A stretch of 64,000 nt of DNA from Glossina fuscipes (taxonomy: Eukaryota > Arthropoda > Insecta > Diptera > Glossinidae): contig NW_023998456.1 in NCBI RefSeq assembly GCF_014805625.2, positions 2,788,384 to 2,852,383 on the forward strand, written 5' to 3'. Below the pieces are notes generated by a model, which saw only the letters and a program-made list of their open reading frames with translations, had not been told where the DNA came from and searched no databases. This document shows, in pieces, positions 44,801 to 58,400 of this stretch. Position 1 is the stretch's first letter. Each line of letters starts with the position of its first letter. The position numbers and the translations under genes were made by a program.

Positions 44801-45123
44801 CCATGATGGCTCCTCTGTTAAGGCAGCTAGATGACGTATGCAAGTTTTCTGTTTATGCCGACGATCTGCTCATCCTAGTCGAAGGTCAATCGCGAGCTGT
44901 TCTTCAGCAGCTCGGAGAGCGTATAATACACATGGTTACAGAGTGGGGATAAGGTGTTGGTGTGAGTGTGTCACTGGAGGAAACCGTGATGATGCTATTG
45001 AAAGGTAGCCTCTCACACGGTCGGCCGCCAGTGATTAGAATGAATGGGGCTAGTCTTAGGTGCAAGACTGTTGTCAAGTAGCTGGGTGTTAGCATAGGTT
45101 TTTCCCTCACTTTGCAAGAGTGA

Positions 45124-45402
45124 GAAATTTATGGACGTTATCCAGGAGCTTTGGATGAAGACTGTCATTTTTTGTATTTTCATTCAGATCTTAAATCCAT
45201 ACGAGATGTTTTCAATATGTCTCCAGAAAGAGCCAATTTAAGCATTGGTAGCACATGGTATGTTGGCCTCAGTAATTGTCACCTTGGAGTTCTTGAAGAA
45301 TTACGCAAATTATATAGGCGGCCTCACTTTTTAGCCGTAGACGCCGAGTTATCAAATATAAACTATGTCTTTTTCCGTTACGAACAAGGAGCATACATGC
45401 AT
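45124..45402 (+). pseudogene. Exon fragment resembling JmjC/cupin-8-like protein
   Basis: Open from just after a TGA at 45121-45123 to a good donor (cat|gtaaga) at 45403. It encodes YGRYPGALDEDCHFLYFHSD, then WYVGLSNCHLGVLEELRKLY, RRPHFLAVDAELSNINYVFF and YEQGAYMH. The pattern W.(I/V)G.SNC...L...RPHFL......(N/D)..FFGY..GA.MH resembles insect cupin-8/JmjC-like proteins, in which this His is a metal ligand; I am unsure of the family. Its left edge touches the retrotransposon break at 45118. No following exon was found. Probably a gene fragment or an interrupted gene. Confidence 0.4.
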
Positions 45403-46356
45403 GTAAGATGGCGTCCTTGGTGTTGAAAAATACTTACATCTTTGGGTAAATTTAGAAATGTGTAATAATATTCCTCTAACTCAGTATCGGAATCGGTGTC
45501 GTCTCATTTGGATAACTTGCATATAGGGAATTTGTATAGCTGCTTAGTCCGAATTTCTTCTTAACATCCATAGTAGAACTACATTGTTTTCTATTTTATT
45601 TATTCTATAAGTTATTTCGAGAAAATTGGAATGAAAAAATACTCAACAACATATTCACGTTATGCAATGCAATGCAAAGCGAAGTATCGATAGGACACAC
45701 TCTTAAAAGGAGAAACTAAATATTTTCCTAAAAATATGCAGAACGTTGTAGTTGATTAGTGCAAAATGATTGGTACACAAATATAAAATTCATTGAAATT
45801 GTAATCACATTTTTCCCTCTCATTTTTAAAAGGGTGTATTAAGAACACTTACTTTAAATGGACTACAGTCAAGTGAAAGTGGAAAAAATACTTTACATGC
45901 TTAATTTTAATCGTCCTGCATCCGACAACCGAAGAAAGCTCGAAATTATTCTTTTACTAACAATTAAATTGAAATAATATGTAGTAAAAGTTTGAGACTA
46001 CTGTGCACCAAATACATTGCACCGACCCAAATTGTGCACTAAATCAATTGGACTGCAACGATTGTATTGTAAAATATGTTTTCAAGCTTCGGCGCCCAAA
46101 GTATATATATGTTTGTACATATATATAAATGTAATAATTACAATTTTCGTACGCGTGTCTATAATCGCAAGGGGCACGTCGACAGGGTTACTGGTGCCGA
46201 TGTAATCACACATAACCTCACTTTACGAACGATCGCTATTCTAAAACCACTGAGTATATTAAATTCTCTTCTTTTTTATTTTATTGGTAAATCATGCTAT
46301 ACTACTCCCTCAGTCTTAAAACTAGGTAATACCTACGTAGCATAAAGATGGTTTTT
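45403..46356. other. Intergenic DNA, no gene seen
   Basis: AT-rich with a (TA)n tract near 46105-46130. Contains the 3' UTR side of Bub3 at its right end. No coding segment supported. Confidence 0.5.
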
Positions 46357-47394
46357 TTATTTTTGTTTAGTTTCTTGATCAGTAACATAACGCACATAAA
46401 TAGCTGGACTCGGCATGTTGGCGGGTGGTACTTCTAACTCATCCATATAAGAACAGGCTATAGCTAAAGTACTGCCATCGTAATTAAAATTCAGCGAAGA
46501 TATTGAAGTATCGTACTCATGAAATTGGCATAGACGTTTCTTATTGAAACCATCCCAAATATTAACGTAACCATCTGATCCTCCTGTCGCAAAAGTGCTG
46601 TATACATTGTGAAAACTAATTGCATTAACTGGATAGATATGTTCGGTAGTGCCTTGTTTATTACGATGACATTTGAAAGCAAATTTTAGTTTTTGTACTT
46701 CTGGATCGGGATCCAAATATTCGACAGCCACACGACCTTCAATTGAAGACATTACGTAGCCCTCTTTGTTGGGAAACAAGCGAATACAACGTGTTTGGTA
46801 TTTCAGCGATGACTCACGTTTCATCATATACTCTTCCATTTTACGTAGATCCCATATTAGAACTGTGCGGTCTGAAGTCGCCACTACAATTTTCTCTTCG
46901 TTCACCGACATTGAATAAACTTTGCCATTGCATTGCTCATAAGTGCCAACGCAATGTTTTTCACGCATATCCCACAACTTAACGGTCTTATCCCAACTGC
47001 CAGTTAGAATGCCATTAACCGATTCAGCGTATTCCACACAACGTATCGGCGCGTCATGATCACCGACTACGTTTTCTGTATGTGTGTTCACATCATATAA
47101 ACGTAGATTTTTATCCAAGGAGCCACTTACAACATGAACAACATCCTACAATAGAATAAAATTAATGATTTATAATTTTCATACATAAAGTGCAAATTTT
47201 ACCATAAATGTTACATCTAAGACTGGGTCGTCTTGCATAAACTTATGGCGCATGGTATTGTTTACTACGTCATAAAAACGCACAGTTCCATCCCAAGAAG
47301 AGGCTATCAAATATTGATTCGTTTTTGGGCCAAAACGTACGCACGAAATCCAATCTTCAGGGGCATTATTAATTTTCACTTCTGTTGGGCGCAT
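46357..47394 (-). CDS. Bub3: Spindle-checkpoint WD40 protein Bub3, two exons
   Basis: Bub3 is a seven-bladed WD40 propeller that binds phosphorylated KNL1 and recruits Bub1/BubR1 to kinetochores in the spindle assembly checkpoint. Exon 1 is 47394-47203 (64 codons, ATG to VLDVTFM) and exon 2 is 47145-46357 (262 codons plus TAA). They join in phase 0 across a 57-nt intron, giving 326 aa, the size expected for fly Bub3. WD-type repeat ends are visible: SSWDGTVRFYD, SLDKNLRLYD, GSWDKTVKLWD, TSDRTVLIWD and GGSDGYVNIWD. The late motif LEVPPANMPSPAIYVR is typical of Bub3. Only about 17-40 bp separates the ATG from a retrotransposon tail on its 5' side. Confidence 0.95.
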
Positions 47395-47411
47395 TTTATT
47401 ATACTTTTCTT

Positions 47412-49010
47412 TTATTTATTTTTTTTTTTTTGGACTGTTGAGTGGAGATGGGCTAAGCCAAAAGATTTATGGGTTATATGTCCATATAATAAACTGTCGT
47501 AATTTACAGAACGCGACAAAAAAAAGCGGCCGTAATTACTGGAGCCGGTATGTTAAGTGCAGTTGTGTTTGTGTGTAATTGTGCTAGTTGAGTTGTTAAA
47601 AGTCAAACAGTGTTGCTAATTTTGGCTCCAAACGAAGAAGGATGCTACAGTATTAGAAAATAATTGAACGCAAAAAAAAAAAAATTTCAAACGATAAACT
47701 CGCTTTTCTAATAAAGTAAGTTAGTTTCTCGAGATGACGTACATGTTTTGCTGCAAAGAGATCGAGGAAACCATCATATGACTTGAAGAAGCTAAAAGAA
47801 TCTCTAAGGCCATCAAGTTTGTGACATCTGAAGATTAGATGCTCAGCAGACTCAACAACATTGCAAAATTCACAAACATGACATGGTATAGCGCGAATCA
47901 TTTTTAAATAAACTTTATCATAAGTGTGACCACTCATGAGTCTATAAAGAATTTTAATTTCCCAGGAATTAAAAGAAGATAAAGAAAACGGTTTGAATTG
48001 AAATGTGTGATTTAATTTATAGAAAATACGATAGGATTTTACGCGCGCGACCTCTTTAAATTCGTCGTTTAGCTGTTGAAGGATGTGGCTTTGAATTGCC
48101 GGAATTGTTTCATTTGGAATGTAATGGATGGAAAAAATTGTCTCATCAACATGAGCTCTCCCTGCGTGAAAGCCGGCTTTTATATTAAAAAAAAAAACCG
48201 CAGTAACATTCATCAACTTGAGATTCGTGTACCGTCCCATGTATGTCAAACACATATATTGATTCTCTGCATCTCTTTTATTATTAGAAGTAGAGGTGAC
48301 TTGCTATCAGAAAAAATAACAAACCGTTTGATACCATCAGTAATAGCAATATCATAGCTGTTGTTGTAATAAAGAACGATTTTTTCTTGACATAACATTA
48401 TCACACAAGAGAAATTGACAGAGAGAATTGTCTTCGGTAGAGATCGAGAGAGAGGTATTGAATTTATCGTGTCAAAAATATGACGCAGTTTTTGATAATA
48501 GAATGTGTAGCTGCACGGGACAGTATCGCTGAGAGATATAACTTTCTGAAGAAGGGAAGGATTCATTATCTTGACTTTAATCAGCTCCAGAGGAAGCAGA
48601 AGAGCTCTTTCGGGAATGGGCCATTGCATTGGGCGGTGGCATTGAGGATATGTTGAGGAGTTGAGGGGTCAGTCCAATATAATGTTTTACCATTCGATTT
48701 TGAAATGTTTGTATATATTTTCAATATATTTTGGGAGATTGCAACATGTGCAATGTGCAAAGGCTTGTATACAGCCAAAACTTTTTTGGTAGGCAAGCCT
48801 AACTGATTGTTAGGCATGAGGCTTTCTCATTATGTCTACGAAGAGTTAGGCTGTCATTCTTCCAAGATGTCGAAGAGTTTTCATCTGATCAACTTTAGTG
48901 CCTTTGATAAAGAGCCTGATTTCACGTTTAGAACCTTTGGCAAAATAAGTAGTATTTGTTTCGAATCATGGTGCGGTTTACCAAACGCAAATTGCAATTA
49001 ATTCTACAGA
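47412..49010 (-). pseudogene. I/Jockey-like retrotransposon 3' half, inserted upstream of Bub3
   Basis: Read on the minus strand, fragments of one protein appear in order but in shifting frames: LGLPTKKVLAVYKPLHIAHV (RT thumb region), ITDGIKRFVIFSDSKSPLLL (core of an RNase H domain with its Asp), a long helical stretch and HVCEFCNVVESAEHLIFRCH (C-terminal Cys/His knuckle). The 3' UTR runs to about 47432. The T-run at 47417-47431 on the plus strand is its poly(A) tail. The word ataacccataaatcttttgg near the end recurs in related form at 63060-63095. Full of stops; dead. The 5' limit is approximate. Confidence 0.7.
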
Positions 49011-49460
49011 TGACTACTAATTCTGAATATCAAAAATTTGCCGGGAAGGAGCTTAAACAAACGGTATCTTCTTTTTTTGTGATAATTCTGAAACAATCAC
49101 TAGAAATTGATAACGTATCCTAAAATTTATACATTTACAACGAAGTTGTCTAATAACTAAAATATGTTACACAAAATTTAACTTGGAGGAATTCTTAGTT
49201 TGTTTTACTAAAATCAATAAAGAAATCAAAAAAAAACTCATCTTTCCAAAAATGTTATTACAATTAAAAATCAGTCCTCTTTTTCCAACCCTGTTATTTA
49301 TGAAATGGTACACACGTGTGTAATTAGTTGTTTACGTCTAATTTTCTTAAATATGCACGCAATATAATATCAGTTTTAGGGAAATATTTAGTTGTTTTTT
49401 CAAGAAGAAAGTCATTTTGTGTTTAATAACATTTTATTAATAGCAAGTGGTTTTTTAAAA

Positions 49461-52400
49461 ATGGCGGATATCAAACATAAATCAAAGGATTCCAATACTT
49501 TTCGGGTAAGTACATTACAAACATAAGTACAGATACGACATTGAAAAATGTGGGATTGTCTTTCTTTATAGTTCAAGAGCTTTGCGGATCGTGTTAATGA
49601 AATCGACTTAAGACGGTTGGCTTTGTATCATATAGGGCACAGTAACGAAGAATTACCGGAAGATAATGAAACATATTTCCATCAAACTTTAAAAAAATGG
49701 ATGGTCTTAAATCTCACCGAAGAATTTTCTCACTTCGCCCGCAAAGTTTGCAAGATTGTTACTTTGCATCAATTAGTAGATAAAAAAAAGTTCGTGTTGG
49801 ATACTTTATTAGAACATTTAGCCACCGCAACTTCCTTATCTATGCAACCGTTACTGGAATTATTATATGTTTTGGCTAGAGATTTACGAAAGGAATTCTA
49901 TCCTTATTTTCAACGTGTGCTAGATCGCCTTATTTGTTTGTTACACACCCAAGACGCTGAGCAACTCGAGTGGACTTTTGTTTGCTTAGCTTATTTATTC
50001 AAAGAGCTTAAGCCATATTTAAAACGTCATATTGGTGTGGTATTTAAGAGTATATTGCCTTTGTTGGACGAACAGCGTTATGAGGATTATGTTAACAATT
50101 TCGCAGTGGAATGTTTTTCATTTATAGCTCGCGATGTAAAAGATTACAGCCAATTTCTGGATTTTATATTATCTACGTTACAGCGAGAGCAAGTAGAGAT
50201 CGTGCAGGCCTGTGGTCGCTTGTTATTTGAAATAATGCGCGGTGTTAAAGGACGACTTCATTCTACTGCGGGAGATTTTTTAGAGTTCTTATTCCAACGT
50301 TTGATAGATGATCATTTGAAAGATTCAAGAACGGTGGATTTATTAGCGGACATTGTACAACAAGCAGTGGAGAATCTCCTAGGATTTGTCTATCCTCAAC
50401 ATATATCCTTGTTTTGGCTGAAATTATGTGCCGTTGCAGATACTTGCAAGGGAGCTGAAAAACTAAAACATCTTGTACAAATTTTTGAGCAAGGCGCTAA
50501 ATATCGTGAAGGAAAATTATTAGCTGAAATGGATGTAATAGTGCCAACTATTTTGCGAATGGTAGACAAAGCTAATGCAGATGATGAGGCTGAAGAGACT
50601 ATGCTTATGTTAATACATTTAATAAGCTCTATCTTAATGTCGGGCTCATCGTTGATGACGCAATTGGATACAAGTCTTTTGATGAAGAAATGCTTAACGA
50701 TAGAAAAAAGAAAGATTTTTGAAGAATTTTTGCTGCAAACGGCACATCATGTACAGTTTAATATCTTTTCAATGCCAAAGATGATTCAATACTTTGAAAA
50801 GCACTTCGATTTAGCTGCTTTTGAATTAATTGCTCAAATAATGTTGAAAACAGAATCTCTACAGTTTAATGCTCTAAAAGTACAAACTTGGAAATCATGG
50901 GAGTTAAAAGTGAACGAAGCGGAGACTCTGCAAAAGGTTGAAGATAAACTAAAATTCTTCGAAGAAAGCAAAGATATAACAGAAGAACGTGTTTTGCTGC
51001 TCTGTTTTGTATGTCCTCATCTAAAATGCCTTAAACGGGAATCTTTGCAAGACTTTTTGGACAATATTACTGAGGAAGTTATTAATGTTTTGAAAGATGA
51101 CCAAACCAATTTAAAGTATTTAAATCTTCTAACATTGTTAATGGAGATATGTTATCAACTGAATATACAATTGCAGCCGAACTTAATTTCTGATATACAA
51201 AGGATTTTGATGTGCACCATTGGTTCTGACTTAAGAACATTAGGTGCTTTAAATCAAATGTTGGTCGGTTACAAAAAGTGTATAAAAAACTCCTGCGAAA
51301 TAAAAAAAAAGCTTTCGCCATTGCTTTCTCATCATCAGCAACATATTAGAGCATTAGCCGCTCACTGCTTGTTAACTCTAAGCGAAAATAAAGGCGAAAG
51401 GTTGCTAAACGAAATATTCTATAAGGCTTTTTGCATAGAACCTACTGTGCAAAATTACCGAGAACAACTTCTTTTTATCCAAAAACTGGAAACTGAAGGA
51501 GAATTATTTAAATCTTTAGATAATGATGAGCACAAAGAAAACATTATACGCTTTTTATTGGGATTAATGTATTATAATTTTAAATTTCTCTGGGAGCCGG
51601 TACAGAAATTATTGGAAAGTTATGCTAAAGTAATGGAGCCTAATAAATTTTGGTTGATTTACGTCGAGAAGCTAAAATGTAGTGAAGAACAAATTGGTTA
51701 TATCAAAGAAAAGGAAGAGAAGCTACTCATCAGTAAGGACTGGAATTCCAAGACTTTAAATACGCTGTTAACATATGGATTAAACGATGCTTCGTTAACC
51801 CAACAACAATTGTTAAACTATCGCTTATTACTCTGGCAGCCTTTACCACACTTTGGCAAATTGGTCGAATTGAAAAACCGTGAAGTAGTCTCAATGGTTT
51901 TGAAATTTAAACGCGAGGAATATGAAAAGTTCGTGGAAAATAAAGAAAATACCTGGGATTTAAAAGAGCCAACGATTAATATTGAAGACTTCAAAGAAAT
52001 AGAAACCGAAAATGATAATGAAAAGTCGCACAAATCTTCCTCTTCGAAATTGGTACAAAATTCCTGCCAAGCGAAATTTATATTAAAAACCTTAGTATCT
52101 AAATTGCAAGTCTTTATTCATTACAATAATCCACGAGCTTTATATCGCGAAAAGGAGCTTTGGCAGTTTTATATGCACTTATTGAAGGGCTCCAACAGTT
52201 TCCTACAAAAAGCAGCCTTGGATTGTATTTTAGCTTATAAGTCGAAAGCTTTATTACCTTATAAAACTGTTTTCTATAATTTTCTTGATGAGAAGAAATT
52301 TAAGGACGAGTTGATAAACTTTAAAGTCGATTCTATTGCTTTAGAATACCGCACAGAAGTTATGCCTATCTTATTAAGAATTCTTTACGGGAAAATGATA

Positions 52401-55400
52401 ACCAAAGGTACACAAAAAGGCATGAGCACTCAGCAGCGAAAAGCAGTGATTTTAAGATTTCTGGGCCAATGTACTATAGAAGAAATACAACATTTTTTAG
52501 AAATGGCTTTCGTTTTATATCAAGAGTACTTGCAGGACTCGGTCGACATTTTGAATATACCGTCCTTGGTTAAGGAGAACTTCGACATTAGCACGGTATG
52601 GTCTCCTAAGAAATTGCAGAGTGCATTAAATTTATGGGATTTGATACGTAAAGAATTTGCCGGATTAATGCAAGAGAAATTTCATTTTTATATGCTTAAG
52701 CTATTAGTCTTTGTGGGATGTGTATGTAATGAAGTTTTAAGCGTCGATCCAAGCCAGATGCACAGTAAAATGCCTTTGGTATTTCGGAATGTTAAACAAA
52801 ACGCTTTGCAGAACTTATTAAACTTTTTTGTACATCTGGAAAAGTTCGAGTGGTCAGATGTTTTGATAAAGCAGCTAACTGATATTTATGTTTATACTTC
52901 TTTGGAGAAATTGCCCCAAGACAGCATTCACTCGCCAACGACATTACTAAAACTTTTGTTGCATTGGGGTGACAACGTCAAATATTTTCGATTCCTCAAT
53001 CAAAGAGCAGCAAAAGATAAAGAGAACATCTTTTTTTATGTCATTCAATTGCTAATGAATAACAAAATTAAAACACCAGTTAAGAAACCTATTATGAGCG
53101 TTATCGAATGTATGTTGAGAGCTAGTGAGAATGATATCGAGAATTCAAGGGAAGGCTTAGAACTCATCAAACCGTTCATAGCACAAATTTTAGAAAGAAT
53201 TAAATTAAACTTTGCGGAACGACGTAATAAACAATCGTTAGATAAGCACGATTTGCATATACTCGCCATGTTAACTAAATACGTGGAAGATACGGAAAAT
53301 AGCGAACGACTTCTACAGTTATTAATGCCGTTAATGTTAAATAAAAGTCAGAGTCAAGGTAGTGCAGAGGCCGTCCAACAAATCATTACTACCTTAGCTA
53401 ATCTAGTTAAACGTTTAGCTAACCCTGAATTGTATTTGAAGAAATTAGCCCCTTACTTTGAACAGATACAAGAGGTTTCAGCCCGTAAGCAATTATGTGA
53501 CCTTGTAGCTGATATAGCCAGAATTAAATATAAGGAAGACCCCTCCTCCGTGGCAAGCGAGCATTTAAAGAATATTGCTAGACTAGTATTGCTCATGAAC
53601 GCTTGGGATAAACGCTGGTTAGAGCAACCAGACTATGATAAACGGTTGCAAGCTTTTAAAGAAATTACAGAAAAGATTAATTCTGGTCCAGGCGTGGAAT
53701 TAGATTTGGGTATTATTATTATCTACAATTGTTTCCATTTTCTGCGTTACGATAGAGACATGGGCTTGCGAGATAATGCCGGTGAATTATTAAGACTTTT
53801 AATGCCTCATCTCACTATTAAGTGTTCAGAAAATGCTCAAGAATTGAATTACCTCCTCGAAGAAGTCTTTTTTAAACTTATTCAAAGTGTTATACGTTTG
53901 GATAATAAAGAAAACGCACGGGAAGAAGGAATACGTCTCCTAGGAGAAATGGTTAGAAAGTGCTCCTGCTTTCATATTGTGCTTCAAGATTTATTCTCCT
54001 TAAGTGACGCTAATGACTTAGAATTGGATTTCTTTGAAAATTTAATACATTTACAAACACATCGTCATGGCAGAGCTTTGCAAAAATTTTGTCAATATGC
54101 GAACAATTTAACGAAACCTCCACATGTGAGAACATTAACGCAAATCATTCTGCCTCTAGCTACAAACTACTTACTGAAAGAGTCATATGCTAGCAAAAAT
54201 TCTCTAATAGATTCCGCTATCGAAACGGTTGGTGTGGTTTGTCAACTCTTACCTTGGCCGCAGTATTTAGCCATACTCAAGTATTATCTGATGAAAATGC
54301 GTACTTCGGCTGAATATCAAAAGCAATGCGTTCGTGTAGTAGTGCGTATTTTAGATGCTTTTCATTATGATTTGTCTCAAGGACAAATGGAAGATCAAGC
54401 GGTTTTGGAAAAATTGAAAAATGAACTGCAAGAAAGAAATAGAAGTATCGAAATGAAAAAAGCGGAGAAAGAAAGCAAGACAGACGTGGAGTGTGGTGGA
54501 GAAGAAACTGCAACAAATAAACGAGAAGAGAATACTGAAGACAACAATCAAACGTTAGCTGAGGATTTGGAAGATCAAGCTGAAGAATATGAAGAAACGG
54601 AATCGACCGCTGCGAAAAGTGAACTTGTTTTGCAACGCACGTTGCTTTTACCTGCAAATGCGTCGAAACGTGTATTGCATGTTATAATCACTGTGCTAAT
54701 ACCTACCTTAAATCGCTGCATTACCGAACAATCTGCATATGATCAGAAACATAAATTTAATCGCAAACGCTTAAGTGCCGAACGTGAAGAGGAAGAGATT
54801 CTCCGGGTACCCATCTCTCTTGCTATGGTTAAACTTTTGCAGAAATTACCTCAAAAACTACTGGACGCTAGTTTGCCGGGTGTGTTTATGAAAGTCTGCA
54901 CCTTTTTAAGATCTCCTCTGAAGTCAGTGCGTATGTTAACGAGGGATATTCTTAAGAAAATTATGCTTTGCCTTGGCCCTAAGCATCTCGGAACGTTAAT
55001 CGACCATCTGCAGACTTTGCTAACGAGAGGTTTTCAGGTGCATGTATTATCGGTTACCGTTCACGGAGTACTAGATGCGTTACGCGAGATGTTGCATCCG
55101 AGAGATGTAGAAAATTGCTTACACAATTTATTGCAAGTGTCTTTAAATGATATTTTCGGTGAGATTAGCATGGAAAAAGAAGTAGACAAGTTGGTGTCCC
55201 ATACTCCGGAAGCGAAACCCAGCGCAAAGAGTTTTTTAGTTCTGCACATAATAGCGCGCAACATTGGCGAATCTTGTTTATTGGATTTGCTAATGCCTTT
55301 CAAGGATCTCTTAGCGCGCTCAAAGTCGCGTAAAGTGGTTTTGAAAATTCAAGAATGCTTTTCGAAAATTGTCAATGGCTTGGTAGAGAATGTTAATCTT

Positions 55401-58400
55401 TCGCGAGAAAGTCTTCTAATTTTTATTTACGGTACCATGTCGGAGAGCATTACTGAACTCTTACCAGGCACGCAGGCCCCCAAACTCAGTGAACAAGAGA
55501 AGAAGAAAATGCTTTTGGCAAGACCTGACTGCTTTATCATACCTCCTACCCCAAGTACGCGTTCCGGCGCAGTCAATCGGTCAGTGAAATCAAATAATCA
55601 AGCTAATGCTCACATCCTAATAGAATTCGGTTTGGAAATGCTACTGATAGTTTTAAAGCGCAAAAAATTGGTCAATATTGAGTATGAACCATTCTTAAAT
55701 CCTCTATTACCTCTGCTGAGAGATTCATTGAAAAGTTCTCACATACGTGTAACAATATTTGCTTTAAAATGTTTTGCTAGTCTTTGGGTAGAGGAGTACA
55801 AACTACCAGCTACTATGGAAGCAGATGAACATTATCTTAAACTAGTAGTGGAACGTATTTTTGAAATTTTGAAAAATGTCTCGACTTTCAATGCCTCAAA
55901 GCAAGAGGATAATTTGCAATTGATTAAATCTTGCTTCAAAGCTATAGTGGCATTATTACGTAAATGTGATTACTACCAACTAACGGAAGACCAAATCGAA
56001 CAGCTAGTGCTGCATGTAGAACAAGAATTACATGACGGAGAACAACAAAATTTGACGTTCAGTTTAATTAAAGCCATGCTGACGCGCAAAGTGGAATCCA
56101 AAGCAATGAATGATATTATGAAACGTATCGGGGAATTAACTATAATTTCCCATTCTGAGTACGTTAGAGATGAGGCCCGCCAATTAATGATTACATATGT
56201 GATGGAGTATCCGCTGCACAAGAAAATTGACCAAATTATCAAATTCTTTGCAGTGCAATTATGTTATTCCCTGCCGGCAGGACGTTTATCAGCTATAGCA
56301 CTTCTAGAAAGCATTATCAAGAAATTTCCTTCGGTTATCCTCAACAAAAAAGCCGAATTCCTTTACCTATCTTTGGGTACCCGTTTAATTAACGACGAAG
56401 ACCCTGAATGCCGCCGAGCGATTGCTGAGTGCTTGGAAATGCTTATAACTCGTTTGGAAAAATCTCAACGCCAACGTTTATTTGAAATGACTCTATTGTT
56501 TTTTGAATCCACAAACAAACCTTCCATAAGAGAAATGGCTGCTTGCCTCTGTTCAAGATTTTTAAACGCTGAAAAACGTCAATTTAGTGAAAGAATTAAA
56601 GTTCTTCTACCGTTGATACTTGGAAGAATAGTGTTAAATAACCCACAAGCCCCGGGTAGATTTGTGAAAGCCCCATGTCCCAGTCAAGCGATTGACAAAC
56701 AACAGTCGAAGAAACGTCCGAAGCAGATTTGCAAGGTACTAATCAAATATACATTTATGATCTGAGTTTAATTCTGAGTTACTGTTTTTTCATTTCAAAA
56801 ATGCAAGGACTCTGAAAACCTTTTGGATGATGAGGAAAAGGAAGAGGAAATTGCAGCTTTACAGCAAAAAGAATTGGATCATGAGCTAATACAAATGCAG
56901 TACTGCATTTTGAAAATGTTCGATTACTGTTCCACGGAAATGTTTAGCAGTGAAGAGCTATGCCGTCTTATCGACGAATTGGCATATGAAAGTCAAAGGC
57001 TTTTAAATCACGAACACATTTGGGTTAGATGTAATGCTGCCAAGATACTGACGCAAATTCTGAGTACCTATGATTATACATTAATTAGTCACAAATTGCA
57101 GCAATTATCGAATGAGCAAAATATATCGAATGATTGTAGATTGGATTTTATATATTTGAATCCTGAATATGACATTAAATCTTTAGTTCTCGATTTATGC
57201 GCTCAAGTAATTCCGGGTGACACCTGCGAAAACATGTTAGATGAAATTGTTAAAATATTACTGTACATAGCCACCATGTTAAAAGATGTCCCTTTCACCC
57301 TAACAAAGGAAGTTAAAGAAAATAATGGACTTGATGATGACTATGGAAATGTTAGAACGAAAATCAATTTAAACTGGTTAATACGTAATATACGTTATCT
57401 AATCAACAAGGAAGTAACAAGGGCTCCTCATAGCATCACAGTGGTAAGAACTAAGAGTTTTCAATTTTATATTTGCTAAAAGGCTTATATTAGAATTGTT
57501 TCGCTTGATTCTTGCATGCTTTCTTGTATCGACGTTTATATCCGTCCGCATATAGAAATAAAGTTTGCCTATCTTCATATCTATCAAGAAGCTTCAGAGG
57601 CCGTACAAAGTGAGTCCATTCTTTATCAGCGTTAAATTCCAAATCGATTTAAGCATGTCCGTCTGTTAGTATGATTGTTTATTTACTATCTGTTGTAAAC
57701 ATTGTTGTGGCTGGCAATTTTAAATGTATCGAAAGTTCGGAAGTCCGTGCTCGCAGTTTGGTAGTGAAAATAGTCCAACCCGATCGAAGCGCACGTCGAC
57801 AATACCACGTAAACTGAGAATATCTCTTCTTCTGAAAAGGAATAAAGTGCCGGTTTTTCGATCATTACTAATAAACTATAGCAGATAAATCTGCAAAAAT
57901 TTGAACTCATATTCTATTGGCGATGCTGCAGCATTTGTACACAGATGGGAGGAATAGACCACGCTTACACAATATTACAGTATATCAAAGTTTAATATTT
58001 GGCCAAAACTTTTATAGTGCGCAGAAGCAAACTTCAAAAACTCCATAAATTATATAAATTCTTGGTAAATTTCAAATTCGGAAGCACGTCCCCTTGTCTA
58101 TCTGTCCAACTGTATCGTAGCTGTTGTATACATTCCTTCGTTTGGAAAGAAGAAGATATTGTCTACATATCTGTAAAATAGTTTGAAGATGACTCAAAGC
58201 GGTCAAAGGACATGCATACAACGTCCACACACCTAAGCAACAAAAATTCGCTTTCCGTTTGTTTTTGCTTGTTACTCATAACATACATCACACACGACAA
58301 TATAAATTTCCACTTTTACTCCGAAAATAGGAAAGAATACCCGCGTCCATCCAAACTTGTTTTTCTCCTCTTCTTTAGCTTTTTATAGGACAACGGCAAC

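Larger units (their letters stand above)
43719..45118 (+). pseudogene. R1-like retrotransposon copy 2: reverse transcriptase, interrupted
   Basis: Follows copy 2's endonuclease. RT segments in order: KRSPGLDEITGEMVRALWKV, YRGISFLPVLGKVLEKMMVE, a KQVGLRQGLSTQDA word, MLGILVDFKGAFDYLRWNKV (first catalytic Asp), then, after interruptions, CKFSVYADDLLILVEGQ (YADD). Damage includes several frame changes, a 66-bp tandem duplication and a 231-bp insertion. Homology to copy 1 stops at 45116-45118 (ctcactttgcaa), inside the region after the RT, so the 3' end is lost. Confidence 0.8.
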
